Shown in pieces: positions 9,819 through 18,965 of a stretch of 64,000 bases of DNA. The stretch covers positions 1 through 64,000 of the forward strand of contig CANGUU010000001.1 of NCBI GenBank assembly GCA_947457195.1, in the 5' to 3' direction. The notes below the pieces were generated by a model. That model was not told the origin of the DNA and did no database searches. It saw only the letters and a program-made list of their open reading frames with translations. Source of the DNA: Gammaproteobacteria bacterium. Its GTDB lineage: Bacteria > Pseudomonadota > Gammaproteobacteria > Pseudomonadales > Pseudohongiellaceae. Position numbers and translations under genes: made by a program. Numbering within the stretch: position 1 is the stretch's first letter; each line of letters opens with the position of its first letter.

Positions 9819-11654
9819 ATGCTGGATTTACTGTGGCTGGTGCCGACCATCCCCCTGATCGGTTCGCTGATACTCATCCTCACCCAGGGCAAGCTGCCTG
9901 AGGTGCCTGCGGCCATCGTCGGTGCCGGCTCGATTGGGCTTGCCTTCCTGGTCTCGGTGCTGGTGGGTCTCGACTTTCTGGGCTCAGACCTGCCGTCGTT
10001 CTCGCAGCGTTTGTGGACCTGGATGCGCGTCGGCAGCTTTGATGCAGGCTTCTCGCTGTATCTCGACGGCATCTCGCTGGTCATGATGTTCGTGATCACC
10101 GGGATTGGCTTCCTGATCCATGTCTACGCCACCGGCTACATGCACGACGACCCGGGTTTCGCGCGGTTCTTCTCCTACATGAACCTGTTCGTCTCAGCCA
10201 TGCTGATCCTCGTGCTGGGCGACAACCTGCTCCTGCTGTTCATGGGGTGGGAAGGCGTGGGCCTATGCTCTTACCTGCTGATTGGATTCTGGTACACCGA
10301 TTCCTATAACGGCTACTGCGCGCGCAAAGCCTTCGTCATCACCCGTGTCGGCGACGCGTCCATGGCGCTCGGCCTGTTTCTGCTGTTTCAGAGCCTGGGT
10401 ACGATCAATATCCAAGACTCCATGCAGTTGGCGCAGGCTCAGTGGCCGCAGGGGGGTGGCATGGCGACGGCCGTGACGCTGCTGCTGCTCGGGGGAGCCG
10501 TTGGCAAGTCGGCGCAGTTGCCACTGCAGACCTGGTTGCCGGATGCAATGGCTGGACCTACCCCCATTTCTGCCCTCATCCATGCCGCAACCATGGTGAC
10601 TGCCGGCGTGTACCTGATTGCCCGCACTCACGCGCTGTATCTGCTGGCGCCGGAAGTGCAGTATCTGGTGGGCATCATCGGCGCGATCACCCTGCTGATG
10701 GCTGGATTCACCGCGCTGACCCAGAGCGACATCAAGAAGGTGCTGGCCTTCTCGACCATGAGCCAGATTGGCTACATGTTCCTCGCCCTCGGCGTGGGCG
10801 CCTGGTCAAGCGCGATCTTCCATCTGATGACCCATGCCTTCTTCAAAGCGCTGCTTTTCCTCACGGCCGGCTCCATCATCCTCGGCATGCACCACGAGCA
10901 GAACATCTTCAAGATGGGTGGGCTTCGCAAGGATCTGCCCTGGTCGCACGCGCTGTTCCTCATTGGCACCTTGGGTCTGGTGGCTTTCCCCGGTTTCTCC
11001 GGTTTCTTCAGCAAGGAAGAGATCCTGGCTACCGCGCTGGAAAATCACGATGGCGGCTTCATCCTTTTCGTCGCGGGACTGGCAGGTGCCGTCATGACCT
11101 ATCTTTACAGTTTCCGGCTCTACTTCCTCGTGTTCTACGGCAAGAAGACCCATGACGGGCACGAAGTCATGGGACTGCACCTGCAAGGCCCACTGGTCGT
11201 GCTAGCCGTCCTGTCCGTGTTTGGTGGCTTCATCCAGATCCCCGTTACTGACTTGTTCCCGGCCGTCGCCGAGCATCATCCGTCGGTGGGTTCCCAGGCG
11301 CTGATGATCCTTCTGCCCATGCTCGGGGGCGTGGTGGCCTGGTGGGTCTTCATCAAGGGCGGCATCAATACGGCCACGCTGACGGAAGGCGGTCTCGGCA
11401 GAGCGCTGCATCGCTTCTGGTTCACACAGTGGGGCATGGACTGGCTGTATGACCGCCTGTTCGTCTTACCCTACGTCGGGCTCGCCAAGCTCAACAAGCG
11501 TGATTTCATCGACGCCTTCTACAACGGCACCGCCAAGGTGGCGCTGGCCCTGCACGGGCTGGTCAGCGACACGCAGACGGGCCAATTGCGCTGGTATGCC
11601 CTGACCATGATCAGCGGCGTGCTGCTGCTGGTCAGCATCGGAGTATTACTATGA
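9819..11654 (+). CDS. nuoL: NADH-quinone oxidoreductase subunit L (antiporter-like)
   Basis: Distal proton-pumping subunit of complex I, related to Mrp antiporters. The 611-residue protein has the expected run of transmembrane helices with VMMFVITGIGFLIHVYATGYM, the broken-helix region LPDAMAGPTPISALIHAATM and the lysine-bearing QSDIKKVLAFSTMSQIGYMF. The C-terminus is the long lateral helix with an anchoring segment. It ends overlapping the nuoM start (ATGA). Confidence 0.97.
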   Translation: MLDLLWLVPTIPLIGSLILILTQGKLPEVPAAIVGAGSIGLAFLVSVLVGLDFLGSDLPSFSQRLWTWMRVGSFDAGFSLYLDGISLVMMFVITGIGFLIHVYATGYMHDDPGFARFFSYMNLFVSAMLILVLGDNLLLLFMGWEGVGLCSYLLIGFWYTDSYNGYCARKAFVITRVGDASMALGLFLLFQSLGTINIQDSMQLAQAQWPQGGGMATAVTLLLLGGAVGKSAQLPLQTWLPDAMAGPTPISALIHAATMVTAGVYLIARTHALYLLAPEVQYLVGIIGAITLLMAGFTALTQSDIKKVLAFSTMSQIGYMFLALGVGAWSSAIFHLMTHAFFKALLFLTAGSIILGMHHEQNIFKMGGLRKDLPWSHALFLIGTLGLVAFPGFSGFFSKEEILATALENHDGGFILFVAGLAGAVMTYLYSFRLYFLVFYGKKTHDGHEVMGLHLQGPLVVLAVLSVFGGFIQIPVTDLFPAVAEHHPSVGSQALMILLPMLGGVVAWWVFIKGGINTATLTEGGLGRALHRFWFTQWGMDWLYDRLFVLPYVGLAKLNKRDFIDAFYNGTAKVALALHGLVSDTQTGQLRWYALTMISGVLLLVSIGVLL

Positions 11655-13156
11655 TTTTGGTGTGGTTGATGGTGATTCTGTTCGCTGGAGGCGTCGGCGC
11701 CTGGCTGGCGGAGAGCAGCGGGTCGGAGCACCCGCGGGCAGTCGCTCTGGCAGCCCTCCTGCTGGATCTGTTTCTGGTGGTGTTGATGCTGGTTGCACCC
11801 GACAGCATGGGATTGGGTGCCGTCGATACCGTGGCCCAGCTCGGCCAGCGAGGTGACTGGCTGGTCTTGTTCCAATCCGACTGGATTCCTCGCTTTGGGG
11901 TCAGCTTCATCTTCGGTGTGGATGGTCTTGGACTCATGCTGGTTGCCCTCACGGTATTCCTCGGGCTGATGGCCCTCGGCGCTGCCTGGGGTGAGATTCA
12001 TGAACGCAGCGGCTTCTTCTACTTCAATCTGTTGTGGACGCTGGCGGGCGTGATCGGCGTCTTCACGGCGCTCGACCTGTTTCTGTTCTTCTTCTTCTGG
12101 GAAATCATGCTGATTCCCATGTATTTCATCATTGCCATCTGGGGTCACGAGAACAAGGAATACGCTGCGATGAAGTTTTTCATCTTCACGCAGGTGTCAG
12201 GCTTGCTCATGCTGCTGTCGATCCTGTTGCTGGTTTACTTCCACTACACCAGCACCAACGTGCTCACGTTCAGCTACTTCCAGTTGCTGGGCACCCAGCT
12301 TCCCGCCAGTCTGGGCTATTGGGTCATGCTTGGTTTCTTCATCGCCTTTGCGACCAAGTTGCCGGCCGTGCCCGTGCACAACTGGCTGCCCGATGCGCAC
12401 TCACAGGCACCGACGGCCGGCTCGGTCATCCTCGCTGGCGTGCTGTTGAAGACGGGTGCCTACGGCTTGATCCGTTTCACCATCCCGCTGTTCCCTGAGG
12501 CGAGCGCCCAATTTGCACCCATCGCCATGACCCTGGGCGCCATCAGCATCCTGTACACGGCCAAGGTGGCCTTCGGTCAAAGTGATCTCAAGCGCCTGAT
12601 CGCCTACACCTCGGTCAGCCACATGGGTTTCGTGCTGCTGGGCGTCTATGCCTGGAATGCACAGGCTCTGCAGGGGGCCGTGATGACCATGCTGGCGCAC
12701 GGCTTCAGCGCGGCCGCCCTGTTCATGCTGGCAGGGGGGCTGCAGCATCGGATCCATACGCGAGACATGGATCAGATGGGGGGGTTCTGGGGTGTGGCGC
12801 CGCAAATGGCTTTCATGGCGATGTTTTTCACGGTCGCCGCGGTGGGCATGCCGGGGCTCGGCAACTTCGTCGGCGAATTCCTGGTGCTGCTGGGCAGTTT
12901 CCAGGTCAGCCACACCATCACGGCCTTTGCGGCCCTGGGCCTCGTGGTGGCCGCCGTGTACTCGCTGATCGTGATCCAAAAGGTCTTCTTCGGAAAGAAC
13001 CAGCACAACCATCGCATGGCGGATCTGAGCGGCATGGAGTTTCTGTGCTTTTCGCTGATGATGATCGGCCTTATCTGGATGGGCATGTATCCACAAACCA
13101 TGCTCGATATGGCGCAACCCACGCTTGAAAGCCTGAACGTGGCTTTCAATCCCTAA
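11651..13156 (+). CDS. nuoM: NADH-quinone oxidoreductase subunit M (antiporter-like)
   Basis: Second antiporter-like proton channel of complex I, 501 residues. Motifs include FFFWEIMLIPMYFIIAIWG with the conserved Glu, PAVPVHNWLPDAHSQAPTAG around the broken helix, and QSDLKRLIAYTSVSHMGFVL with the pumping lysine. The ATG overlaps the nuoL stop codon, so the two are coupled. Confidence 0.97.
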   Translation: MILVWLMVILFAGGVGAWLAESSGSEHPRAVALAALLLDLFLVVLMLVAPDSMGLGAVDTVAQLGQRGDWLVLFQSDWIPRFGVSFIFGVDGLGLMLVALTVFLGLMALGAAWGEIHERSGFFYFNLLWTLAGVIGVFTALDLFLFFFFWEIMLIPMYFIIAIWGHENKEYAAMKFFIFTQVSGLLMLLSILLLVYFHYTSTNVLTFSYFQLLGTQLPASLGYWVMLGFFIAFATKLPAVPVHNWLPDAHSQAPTAGSVILAGVLLKTGAYGLIRFTIPLFPEASAQFAPIAMTLGAISILYTAKVAFGQSDLKRLIAYTSVSHMGFVLLGVYAWNAQALQGAVMTMLAHGFSAAALFMLAGGLQHRIHTRDMDQMGGFWGVAPQMAFMAMFFTVAAVGMPGLGNFVGEFLVLLGSFQVSHTITAFAALGLVVAAVYSLIVIQKVFFGKNQHNHRMADLSGMEFLCFSLMMIGLIWMGMYPQTMLDMAQPTLESLNVAFNP

Positions 13157-13188
13157 CGCAGACCAAGACGCGAGCAGCAGGCATACCC

Positions 13189-14655
13189 ATGAGTTCCGCA
13201 GCCCTTATCGATTTACTTCAGCTGATCCTGCTCACGATCACCACGGTCGTGGTGATGGTGGTTGCCGGTTTCAAGCGCGATCACGGTCTCATCAACGCAG
13301 TGACCCAGAGTGGTCTCATGGCGGCCCTGTTCGTGTTCGTGTTCATCGAGCCTACGACCCCGCTGCAGGTGACGCCGCTGCTGATTTTTGACGAGTACAG
13401 CCTGTTCTTTGCCAATCTCAGCATCATCGGCGGTATCGGGGTCAGTGCCATGGCCTACCCGTACTTCGAGAAGCATCACCAGTACAACGAAGAGTTCTAC
13501 ATGCTGGTTCTCTGCGGCACGCTGGGAGGGGTTGTGATGGCGGCGAGCAATCACTTCGTTTCCTTCTTCATAGGTATGGAGCTGGTGAGCATCAGTCTTT
13601 ATGCCCTCATCGCCTATCCGTTGCACAACGCCAAGCCGGCCAAGGCCCCGCTGGAGGCAGCCGTCAAGTACCTCATCATGAGCGGCATTGCCTCGGCTGT
13701 ATTGTTGTTCGGTATGGCGTTGGTGTATGCCATGGCGGGCAGTTTCGAATTCCGGGCGCTGGCGGCGGCCACGTCGGCAGTCGAGGCAGGCTATCAGCCG
13801 GTGATCCTCGTGGGTTACCTGCTGATGCTGGCCGGTGTTGCATTCAAGCTTTCGCTGGTGCCATTCCATATGTGGACCCCCGATGTCTATGAAGGCGCGC
13901 CACTGCCGGTCACCGCCTTTCTGGCCACGGTATCCAAGGCTGGCATGATCGCCGTGGCGATGCGCCTGTTATTGAATGCACAAGCCTTCAACTTTGGTGA
14001 GATCACCGTGGTGCTTTCCCTGCTCGCGGCCGCGTCGATGCTGTTCGGCAACCTGTTGGCACTGATGCAGAGCAACATCAAGCGCATGCTCGCGTATTCC
14101 TCCATTGCGCATCTGGGCTACCTGTTGGTCGTGGTCATTGCCGCCGCGGCCGTGCCGGATCTTCTGAGCGTGGAGGGCATGAGCTACTACATGTCGGCCT
14201 ACTTCCTGATGTCGCTTGGGGGCTTCGCCGTGGTGAGTGCCCTATCAACGGCGGAAAAGGAGCTGGACCATCTGCTCGACTTCCAGGGTCTGTTCTGGCG
14301 TAACCCCTGGCTCGCGGCGGTGATGATCACGGTATTGCTCTCACTGGCCGGTATTCCACTGACGGCCGGTTTCATCGGCAAGTTTTACATATTTACCACC
14401 GGCGTCGAGGGCCAGCTCTGGTTCCTGCTGACCATGCTGATCATCGGATCTGCCATCGGTCTCTATTATTACCTGCGACTCATTTACACCATGTTGCAGG
14501 ACCCCAACCCCGCCTTGCGTGATGACCCCGCGAAGCAGTCCCTCCCTGCTGGCTTGCATCTCGTGATGGCGGCCATGGTGCTTGCGATCCTCTATCTTGG
14601 CGTGTACCCAACTCCCTTCATCGAAACCCTGCAGAGTCTGGCCGGCGCCTTCTGA
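13189..14655 (+). CDS. nuoN: NADH-quinone oxidoreductase subunit N (antiporter-like)
   Basis: Third antiporter-like subunit and last gene of the nuo operon, 488 residues. Visible motifs are FFIGMELVSISLYALIAY with the conserved Glu, VPFHMWTPDVYEGAPLPVTA and QSNIKRMLAYSSIAHLGYLL. The gene stands 32 bases after nuoM. Downstream is a hairpin-rich gap of about 265 bases that probably ends the nuo transcript. Confidence 0.97.
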   Translation: MSSAALIDLLQLILLTITTVVVMVVAGFKRDHGLINAVTQSGLMAALFVFVFIEPTTPLQVTPLLIFDEYSLFFANLSIIGGIGVSAMAYPYFEKHHQYNEEFYMLVLCGTLGGVVMAASNHFVSFFIGMELVSISLYALIAYPLHNAKPAKAPLEAAVKYLIMSGIASAVLLFGMALVYAMAGSFEFRALAAATSAVEAGYQPVILVGYLLMLAGVAFKLSLVPFHMWTPDVYEGAPLPVTAFLATVSKAGMIAVAMRLLLNAQAFNFGEITVVLSLLAAASMLFGNLLALMQSNIKRMLAYSSIAHLGYLLVVVIAAAAVPDLLSVEGMSYYMSAYFLMSLGGFAVVSALSTAEKELDHLLDFQGLFWRNPWLAAVMITVLLSLAGIPLTAGFIGKFYIFTTGVEGQLWFLLTMLIIGSAIGLYYYLRLIYTMLQDPNPALRDDPAKQSLPAGLHLVMAAMVLAILYLGVYPTPFIETLQSLAGAF

Positions 14656-14681
14656 CGCGCCCGGTTAAGGCAGCCGGTCAA

Positions 14682-14704
14682 CCTGCCCTCCAGTGGGTGG
14701 CAGG
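14682..14704 (+). terminator. GC-rich hairpin after nuoN
   Basis: The arms CCTGCCCTCC and GGGTGGCAGG pair with one mismatch and one G-T pair around a three-base loop, 27 bases past the nuoN stop. No U-tract follows, so this may be a 3' mRNA stabiliser rather than a full intrinsic terminator. Confidence 0.4.
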
Positions 14705-14873
14705 GGCCGCAGGTTGCCAAGCGATAAAAAGGCCAGAGTTGGCACAAATTGGCTTGCCTAGCCAAAACCGACCTGAGTAGAATCCCGGCCCCGATCGCTA
14801 ATTGTGCAGGCAGAGACACATCGCGATGGCCCTCCAGGCAGGGTTCATGTTGACGGGCTGCAAACTGCATTAG

Positions 14874-14893
14874 CAATTAAACGTAACTAATTG
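14874..14893. promoter_or_regulatory. AT-rich inverted repeat upstream of recombinase-like gene
   Basis: Perfect inverted repeat CAATTA-N8-TAATTG ending 27 bases before the recombinase-like ATG. It is well placed for an operator, perhaps of the recombinase-like protein itself, whose C-terminus looks like a helix-turn-helix. The function is inferred from position only. Confidence 0.35.
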
Positions 14894-14920
14894 TTCCTGA
14901 AGGTTAAAGAGGCGACTCTC

Positions 14921-15637
14921 ATGGCGGTCTACAGCTACGCGCGCACCTCGGAAGTGGAAGTCAACGAACTGGGAACCCAGCTCGACGAGCTGCTCGAGAA
15001 AGAGAGCTTGCGCCTGCATACCTACGCCCTGCGGGTGGGACTGCGGGTCAACCAGAACGTGGTGGAAACGGGTGTCAGCTGGTCGGTGGACCTGACCGAT
15101 CGGCCAGTCTGGCAGGCATTGCTGGCCAAGCTGGAAAACGGTGACATCGTCATGACCTGCACGCTGGAGCGCATGTTCAGCAGCTGCGAAGACATGGTCG
15201 ACACGGTCCGCGCCCTGCGCAAGCGCAAGGTGCGGCTGTTCGTGGTGGATCTGGAGGGCGACCTTACCTCGTCCCAGTTCACCTTGCCCTTCGACAAGTC
15301 CTTGCGGGTGTTCCACGGACTCGAGCGTCGCCGTTCCACCGAGCGCATCAAGACCGTCAAGCAAAAGCAGCGCAGCAAGGGGCGCTTTCTCGGTGGAAGC
15401 CGGCCCTTCGGTTATCTCATCCACACCAACGGCAGGCTGGTTGAGAACCCGATGGAACAGAAAGTGCTGAAGCAGATTCTCCGCATGAACGAGCAGGGCA
15501 AATCGCTGCGCGCCATCTCGGCTGAGGTCAGCACGCCGGTCATGCCCATCAGTTTCAAGACTGTGCAGCGCCTGCTCAAACGGCATCAACAGCAAAACCG
15601 CGGTGGCGGTGAAATGGGCGCGTCGGCCGAGGCTTGA
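14921..15637 (+). CDS. Serine-recombinase-like protein, catalytic set incomplete
   Basis: A 238-residue protein with a resolvase-type N-terminal domain and a C-terminal DNA-binding region. R8 and S10 in YSYARTS match the catalytic start of serine recombinases. R61 (LTDRP) and R84 (TLERMFSS) align with conserved arginines, but the second arginine of the usual LDRLGR motif is replaced by S87. The C-terminal part (GRFLGGSRPFGYLI, then QGKSLRAISAEV) resembles the short recombinase/HTH tail. I chose the ATG at 14921, which follows AGAGG; a longer frame from 14891 has no such site. It overlaps lolC by one base. It may be a weak recombinase or a repurposed DNA-binding protein. Confidence 0.75.
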   Translation: MAVYSYARTSEVEVNELGTQLDELLEKESLRLHTYALRVGLRVNQNVVETGVSWSVDLTDRPVWQALLAKLENGDIVMTCTLERMFSSCEDMVDTVRALRKRKVRLFVVDLEGDLTSSQFTLPFDKSLRVFHGLERRRSTERIKTVKQKQRSKGRFLGGSRPFGYLIHTNGRLVENPMEQKVLKQILRMNEQGKSLRAISAEVSTPVMPISFKTVQRLLKRHQQQNRGGGEMGASAEA

Positions 15638-16893
15638 TGAGCGGCCGCAGACTGCCGGCGCTGTTCATTGGCCTACGCTACCTGCTGGCAAAGCGTGACA
15701 ACCGCTTCATCGCGTTCACGTCGCTGATTTCGATGGCTGGCTTGACCCTCGGCGTACTCGCCTTGGTTGTCGTGCTCTCCGTGTTCAATGGATCGCAAGG
15801 GGTGATGCGCGAGCGCACCCTGATCACCGTTCCGCACGCCGACATCGAAGCCAAGCCGCGGTTCAGCGACTGGCAGCGCGCGCAGCAACTCGTGGCCTCC
15901 GTGACCGGCATCGTAGCTGCCGCACCCTACACCGAACTCGAAGCCTTGTTGAGCAAGCAGGGCTACCACCAAGTCACCCGCGTACGTGGCATCGACCCCA
16001 CGCTGGAAAGTCAGGTCAGCCGACTGGACGAGAGTCTGCTCGAGGGCAGTCTGTCGGCGCTGCAACCCGGCGAGCGCGGCATCGTGCTGGGTCGCGCGCT
16101 TGCCAATAATCTTCGCTTGTTCACGGGGTCCGCGGTCAATCTGGTGGTACCGCAGGCGAATCAGGCGGGTACGCGCCTCAGCCTGGTCATGCATCGCTTC
16201 GTGGTCGTGGGAATCTTCGATGTGCAGTTCAGCGTGGGTGCTGATTTGGCCTACATTCATCTGACCGACAGTGCAGCGCTGCTCGGATTGCAGGATCCAT
16301 CCAGCGCCGTACGCCTGCGTCTGCAAGCGCAGGACGTGGAGCAGGCCGGGACTCTGGTGCAAAAAGCCGTCGGTCTGCTGGTGCAAGAGCAGCCCGGTCC
16401 GCTCTACCTCGGCAAGGACTGGGCAACCACCGAAGCCAGTCTGTTCGGTGCGCTGCGCCTCGAAAAGCTCATGACCTGGCTGATGTTGATGATGATCGTG
16501 GGGATCGGTGCGTTCAACATCATCTCCACACTCGTCATGGTGGTGGCTGAAAAGCAGCCGGACATCGCCATCTTGCGCACGATGGGTGCCAGCCGACAGA
16601 CGATCCTGATGGTATTTCTGGTTCAGGGGACTACCGTGGGGGTGCTGGGGGTAACCATCGGTGCCGTCATCGGTTCCTTGCTGGCGCTGAACTTCACGCC
16701 CCTCATGTCCGCGCTCGAGAGCGTGCTTGGCCGAGAGACGCTTTATGTACTCAGTGCCTTGCCGGCGCGCTGGCAATTGGCCGACGTGGTGATTACGTCA
16801 GGCGTCGCGCTGCTCATCAGCTTTCTCGCCACGCTGTATCCGGCTTGGCGTGCCTCCCGCATCCATCCTGCCCAGGTACTGCGCCATGCCTGA
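15637..16893 (+). CDS. lolC: Lipoprotein-releasing ABC transporter permease LolC
   Basis: Inner-membrane subunit of LolCDE, which extracts outer-membrane lipoproteins and passes them to LolA. The 418-residue protein has the MacB/FtsX layout: one N-terminal helix (FTSLISMAGLTLGVLALVVV), a large periplasmic domain, then three C-terminal helices starting near KLMTWLMLMMIVGIGAFNII, with the coupling segment QPDIAILRTMGAS. ATG 15637 overlaps the stop of the recombinase-like gene. Assigned as LolC rather than LolE by order only, being upstream of lolD. Confidence 0.9.
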   Translation: MSGRRLPALFIGLRYLLAKRDNRFIAFTSLISMAGLTLGVLALVVVLSVFNGSQGVMRERTLITVPHADIEAKPRFSDWQRAQQLVASVTGIVAAAPYTELEALLSKQGYHQVTRVRGIDPTLESQVSRLDESLLEGSLSALQPGERGIVLGRALANNLRLFTGSAVNLVVPQANQAGTRLSLVMHRFVVVGIFDVQFSVGADLAYIHLTDSAALLGLQDPSSAVRLRLQAQDVEQAGTLVQKAVGLLVQEQPGPLYLGKDWATTEASLFGALRLEKLMTWLMLMMIVGIGAFNIISTLVMVVAEKQPDIAILRTMGASRQTILMVFLVQGTTVGVLGVTIGAVIGSLLALNFTPLMSALESVLGRETLYVLSALPARWQLADVVITSGVALLISFLATLYPAWRASRIHPAQVLRHA

Positions 16894-17578
16894 CGTTGTG
16901 CTGGCTTGCCATCGGCTCTGTAAGCAGTTCCAACAAGGCGGCCAAAGCCTGACGGTGCTGCAGGATCTGGACCTCGCCATTCATGCCGGCGAAAAGGTCG
17001 CGATCATCGGCGTGTCGGGCTCGGGCAAGACGACACTGCTGAACCTGCTTGGAGGGCTCGATTCGCCGAGTAGCGGCAGCGTGGAGGTCCAAGGCCAGCG
17101 TCTTGACCGCTTGTCGGACCGCCAGCAAGACCAGTTGCGCAACCACAGCCTTGGTTTCGTCTACCAGTTCCACCATTTGCTCGGCGAGTTCACTGCACAG
17201 GAAAACGTCGCCATGCCGCTGATCATCGCCGGAGTTCCCTTCGCGCAGTGCCTCGCGCGGGCAGGGCAGTTACTGTGTCAGGTAGGCCTCGCGGCCCGAC
17301 TCGATCACAAACCGGCGCAGCTTTCCGGCGGTGAGCGCCAGCGCGTAGCCATCGCGCGCGCCCTCGTCAACAACCCCGCCTGCGTGCTCATGGACGAACC
17401 GACCGGCAATCTGGATCGGCAGACCGCTGCGGCCATCCATGCGCTCATCCGTGAACTCAACGCCAGTCTGCAACTGTGTTTTGTGCTGGTCACCCACGAC
17501 ATACAACTCGCGTCCAGCATGGACCGCGTCCTGGAGTTGAAGGACGGCAAGCTCCGTCCATGGCAAGCAGGGGCTTGA
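16886..17578 (+). CDS. lolD: Lipoprotein-releasing ABC transporter ATPase LolD
   Basis: ATPase of the LolCDE lipoprotein exporter, 230 residues. Walker A GVSGSGKTTLL, signature LSGGERQRVAIARAL and Walker B CVLMDEPTGNLD are all intact. I placed the start at ATG 16886 (MPDVVLACHRL), inside the end of lolC. The upstream in-frame start at 16850 would add 12 unlikely residues. It is followed one base later by lolE. Confidence 0.95.
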   Translation: MPDVVLACHRLCKQFQQGGQSLTVLQDLDLAIHAGEKVAIIGVSGSGKTTLLNLLGGLDSPSSGSVEVQGQRLDRLSDRQQDQLRNHSLGFVYQFHHLLGEFTAQENVAMPLIIAGVPFAQCLARAGQLLCQVGLAARLDHKPAQLSGGERQRVAIARALVNNPACVLMDEPTGNLDRQTAAAIHALIRELNASLQLCFVLVTHDIQLASSMDRVLELKDGKLRPWQAGA

Positions 17579-17579
17579 G

Positions 17580-18836
17580 GTGCAGAGGTCGCTCTCGCTC
17601 TACATAGGCAGCCGCTACGCTTCTCTGCGGTCGGGTACCCTCATGGTCGGCTTCATCAGTGGGTTGACCGTGATCGGACTGGCGCTCGGAGTTGCCGTGC
17701 TCATCACCGTGCTGTCCGTGATGAACGGTTTCGACCGCGAAATGCAGCAGCGGATCCTTGGTCTGGTTCCGCACATCACCGTTACTACGCCCAGGCTTGC
17801 GCCACTGCGCAGCGAAGCGGAATGGCAGCCGCTGCGTAACCGTCTGGCAGAGAGTCCCGGCGTGACCGGCACTGCCCCGTTTCTGCAATTACAGGGCATG
17901 CTGCTGGCCAACGGCCGCAGCAAAGGCATCCTGTTGAATGGCATCATGCCGGAAGAAGAGCGCGAGGTTTCCGTCCTTGGTGACTACATCGAGGCGGGAT
18001 CGCTGAGTTCCCTGCAGCCCGGCGACTACAATCTGGTGCTGGGCCGCACGCTGGCCGCAGCCCTTGAGGTTTCGGTGGGCGACAGGGTCACGCTGGTTTC
18101 CACTGTCGTACCACTCACCCCTATGGGGGACTTCACTCGTCAGAAAGGCTTCACCGTCTCTGCCATTTTTTCGGTGGGATCCCAGTTGGATGGCACGCTG
18201 GCCGTGGTACATCTGCGCGATGCCCAGACCCTGTACCGGCTGGAAGGTCGTCTGCAGGGTTACCGGGTCCAGACGGCTGATCTTTTTAGTACGGGCGACG
18301 TCATGGCAGCCCTGCGGCAGCAGCTTGGAGACGAACTCGACTACGGCGACTGGACCACGAGTTACGGGCCGCTCTACGACAATATACGCCTGTCGAAGAC
18401 TTTGGTGGGTCTGCTGCTGTCGCTGCTGGTGGCAGTGGCTGCCTTCAACGTGGTGGTGAGCTTGATGATGGTGGTCCGCGAAAAGCGCGGCGACATCGCC
18501 ATCCTGCGCACGATGGGGGCGGCGCGAAGCAGCATTCGCAATATCTTTCTGGTCCAGGGCTGCCTCATCGGCGTCATCGGTACCGGCGCTGGCGTCATGC
18601 TGGGCATCCTGTCATCCCTGGCGGTCAGCCGTGTGGTCGCCTGGCTGCAGCAGGTAACGGGTATACAGTTCCTGAGTGCTGACATCTACCCTGTCAACTA
18701 CCTGCCGAGCGAGTTGTGGCTCAGTGACGTGCTGCTGGTCGCGGGGCTGTCGCTCTTGCTGAGTCTGCTCGCCACGCTGTACCCCGCGCGACAGAGTGCG
18801 CTGGCACGGCCCGCCGAGATCCTCCGTTACGAATGA
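17580..18836 (+). CDS. lolE: Lipoprotein-releasing ABC transporter permease LolE
   Basis: Second permease of the Lol exporter, 418 residues, starting at GTG. It shares the layout of the upstream LolC: a first helix (MVGFISGLTVIGLALGVAVL), a periplasmic domain, the coupling motif RGDIAILRTMGAARSSI and C-terminal helices ending in TLYPARQSALARPAEILRYE. The two permeases probably form the usual LolC/LolE heterodimer, although a LolF-type arrangement cannot be ruled out. Confidence 0.9.
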   Translation: MQRSLSLYIGSRYASLRSGTLMVGFISGLTVIGLALGVAVLITVLSVMNGFDREMQQRILGLVPHITVTTPRLAPLRSEAEWQPLRNRLAESPGVTGTAPFLQLQGMLLANGRSKGILLNGIMPEEEREVSVLGDYIEAGSLSSLQPGDYNLVLGRTLAAALEVSVGDRVTLVSTVVPLTPMGDFTRQKGFTVSAIFSVGSQLDGTLAVVHLRDAQTLYRLEGRLQGYRVQTADLFSTGDVMAALRQQLGDELDYGDWTTSYGPLYDNIRLSKTLVGLLLSLLVAVAAFNVVVSLMMVVREKRGDIAILRTMGAARSSIRNIFLVQGCLIGVIGTGAGVMLGILSSLAVSRVVAWLQQVTGIQFLSADIYPVNYLPSELWLSDVLLVAGLSLLLSLLATLYPARQSALARPAEILRYE

Positions 18837-18895
18837 CAGTGGGCGCGGGATGTCTTCGGTTGCTGTCGCGGCTTCTCAAGGCACCCGCTGCAAGC

Positions 18896-18910
18896 CTGGA
18901 AATTTTCCAG
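18896..18910. promoter_or_regulatory. Perfect palindrome upstream of comEC
   Basis: CTGGAAA-T-TTTCCAG, seven-base arms with a single central base, lies about 55 bases before the chosen comEC start in the lolE-comEC gap. It could be an operator; it does not match the LexA consensus. Confidence 0.3.
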
Positions 18911-18965
18911 TGACCTGTCTGCGGCGCGACTAGACTGATTGCCGTGTCTCGTCACGGGTTGCCCC

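Larger units (their letters stand above)
14656..14920 (+). other. Intergenic region between nuoN and the recombinase-like gene
   Basis: No gene is visible in this stretch of about 265 bases. It contains a GC-rich hairpin (14682-14704), a short perfect repeat TTGGCT-N5-AGCCAA at 14749-14765 and an AT-rich repeat CAATTA-N8-TAATTG at 14874-14893 just ahead of the next gene. A candidate -35 (TTGACG) lies shortly before the last repeat, but I cannot assign a convincing -10. Confidence 0.5.

Noticed and set aside
14740-14757. Sigma54-like TGGCAC ... TTGC upstream of the recombinase-like gene
   Set aside because: The spacing between the two elements is eight bases instead of the five required to bring GG and GC into register, so it is not a good -24/-12 promoter.
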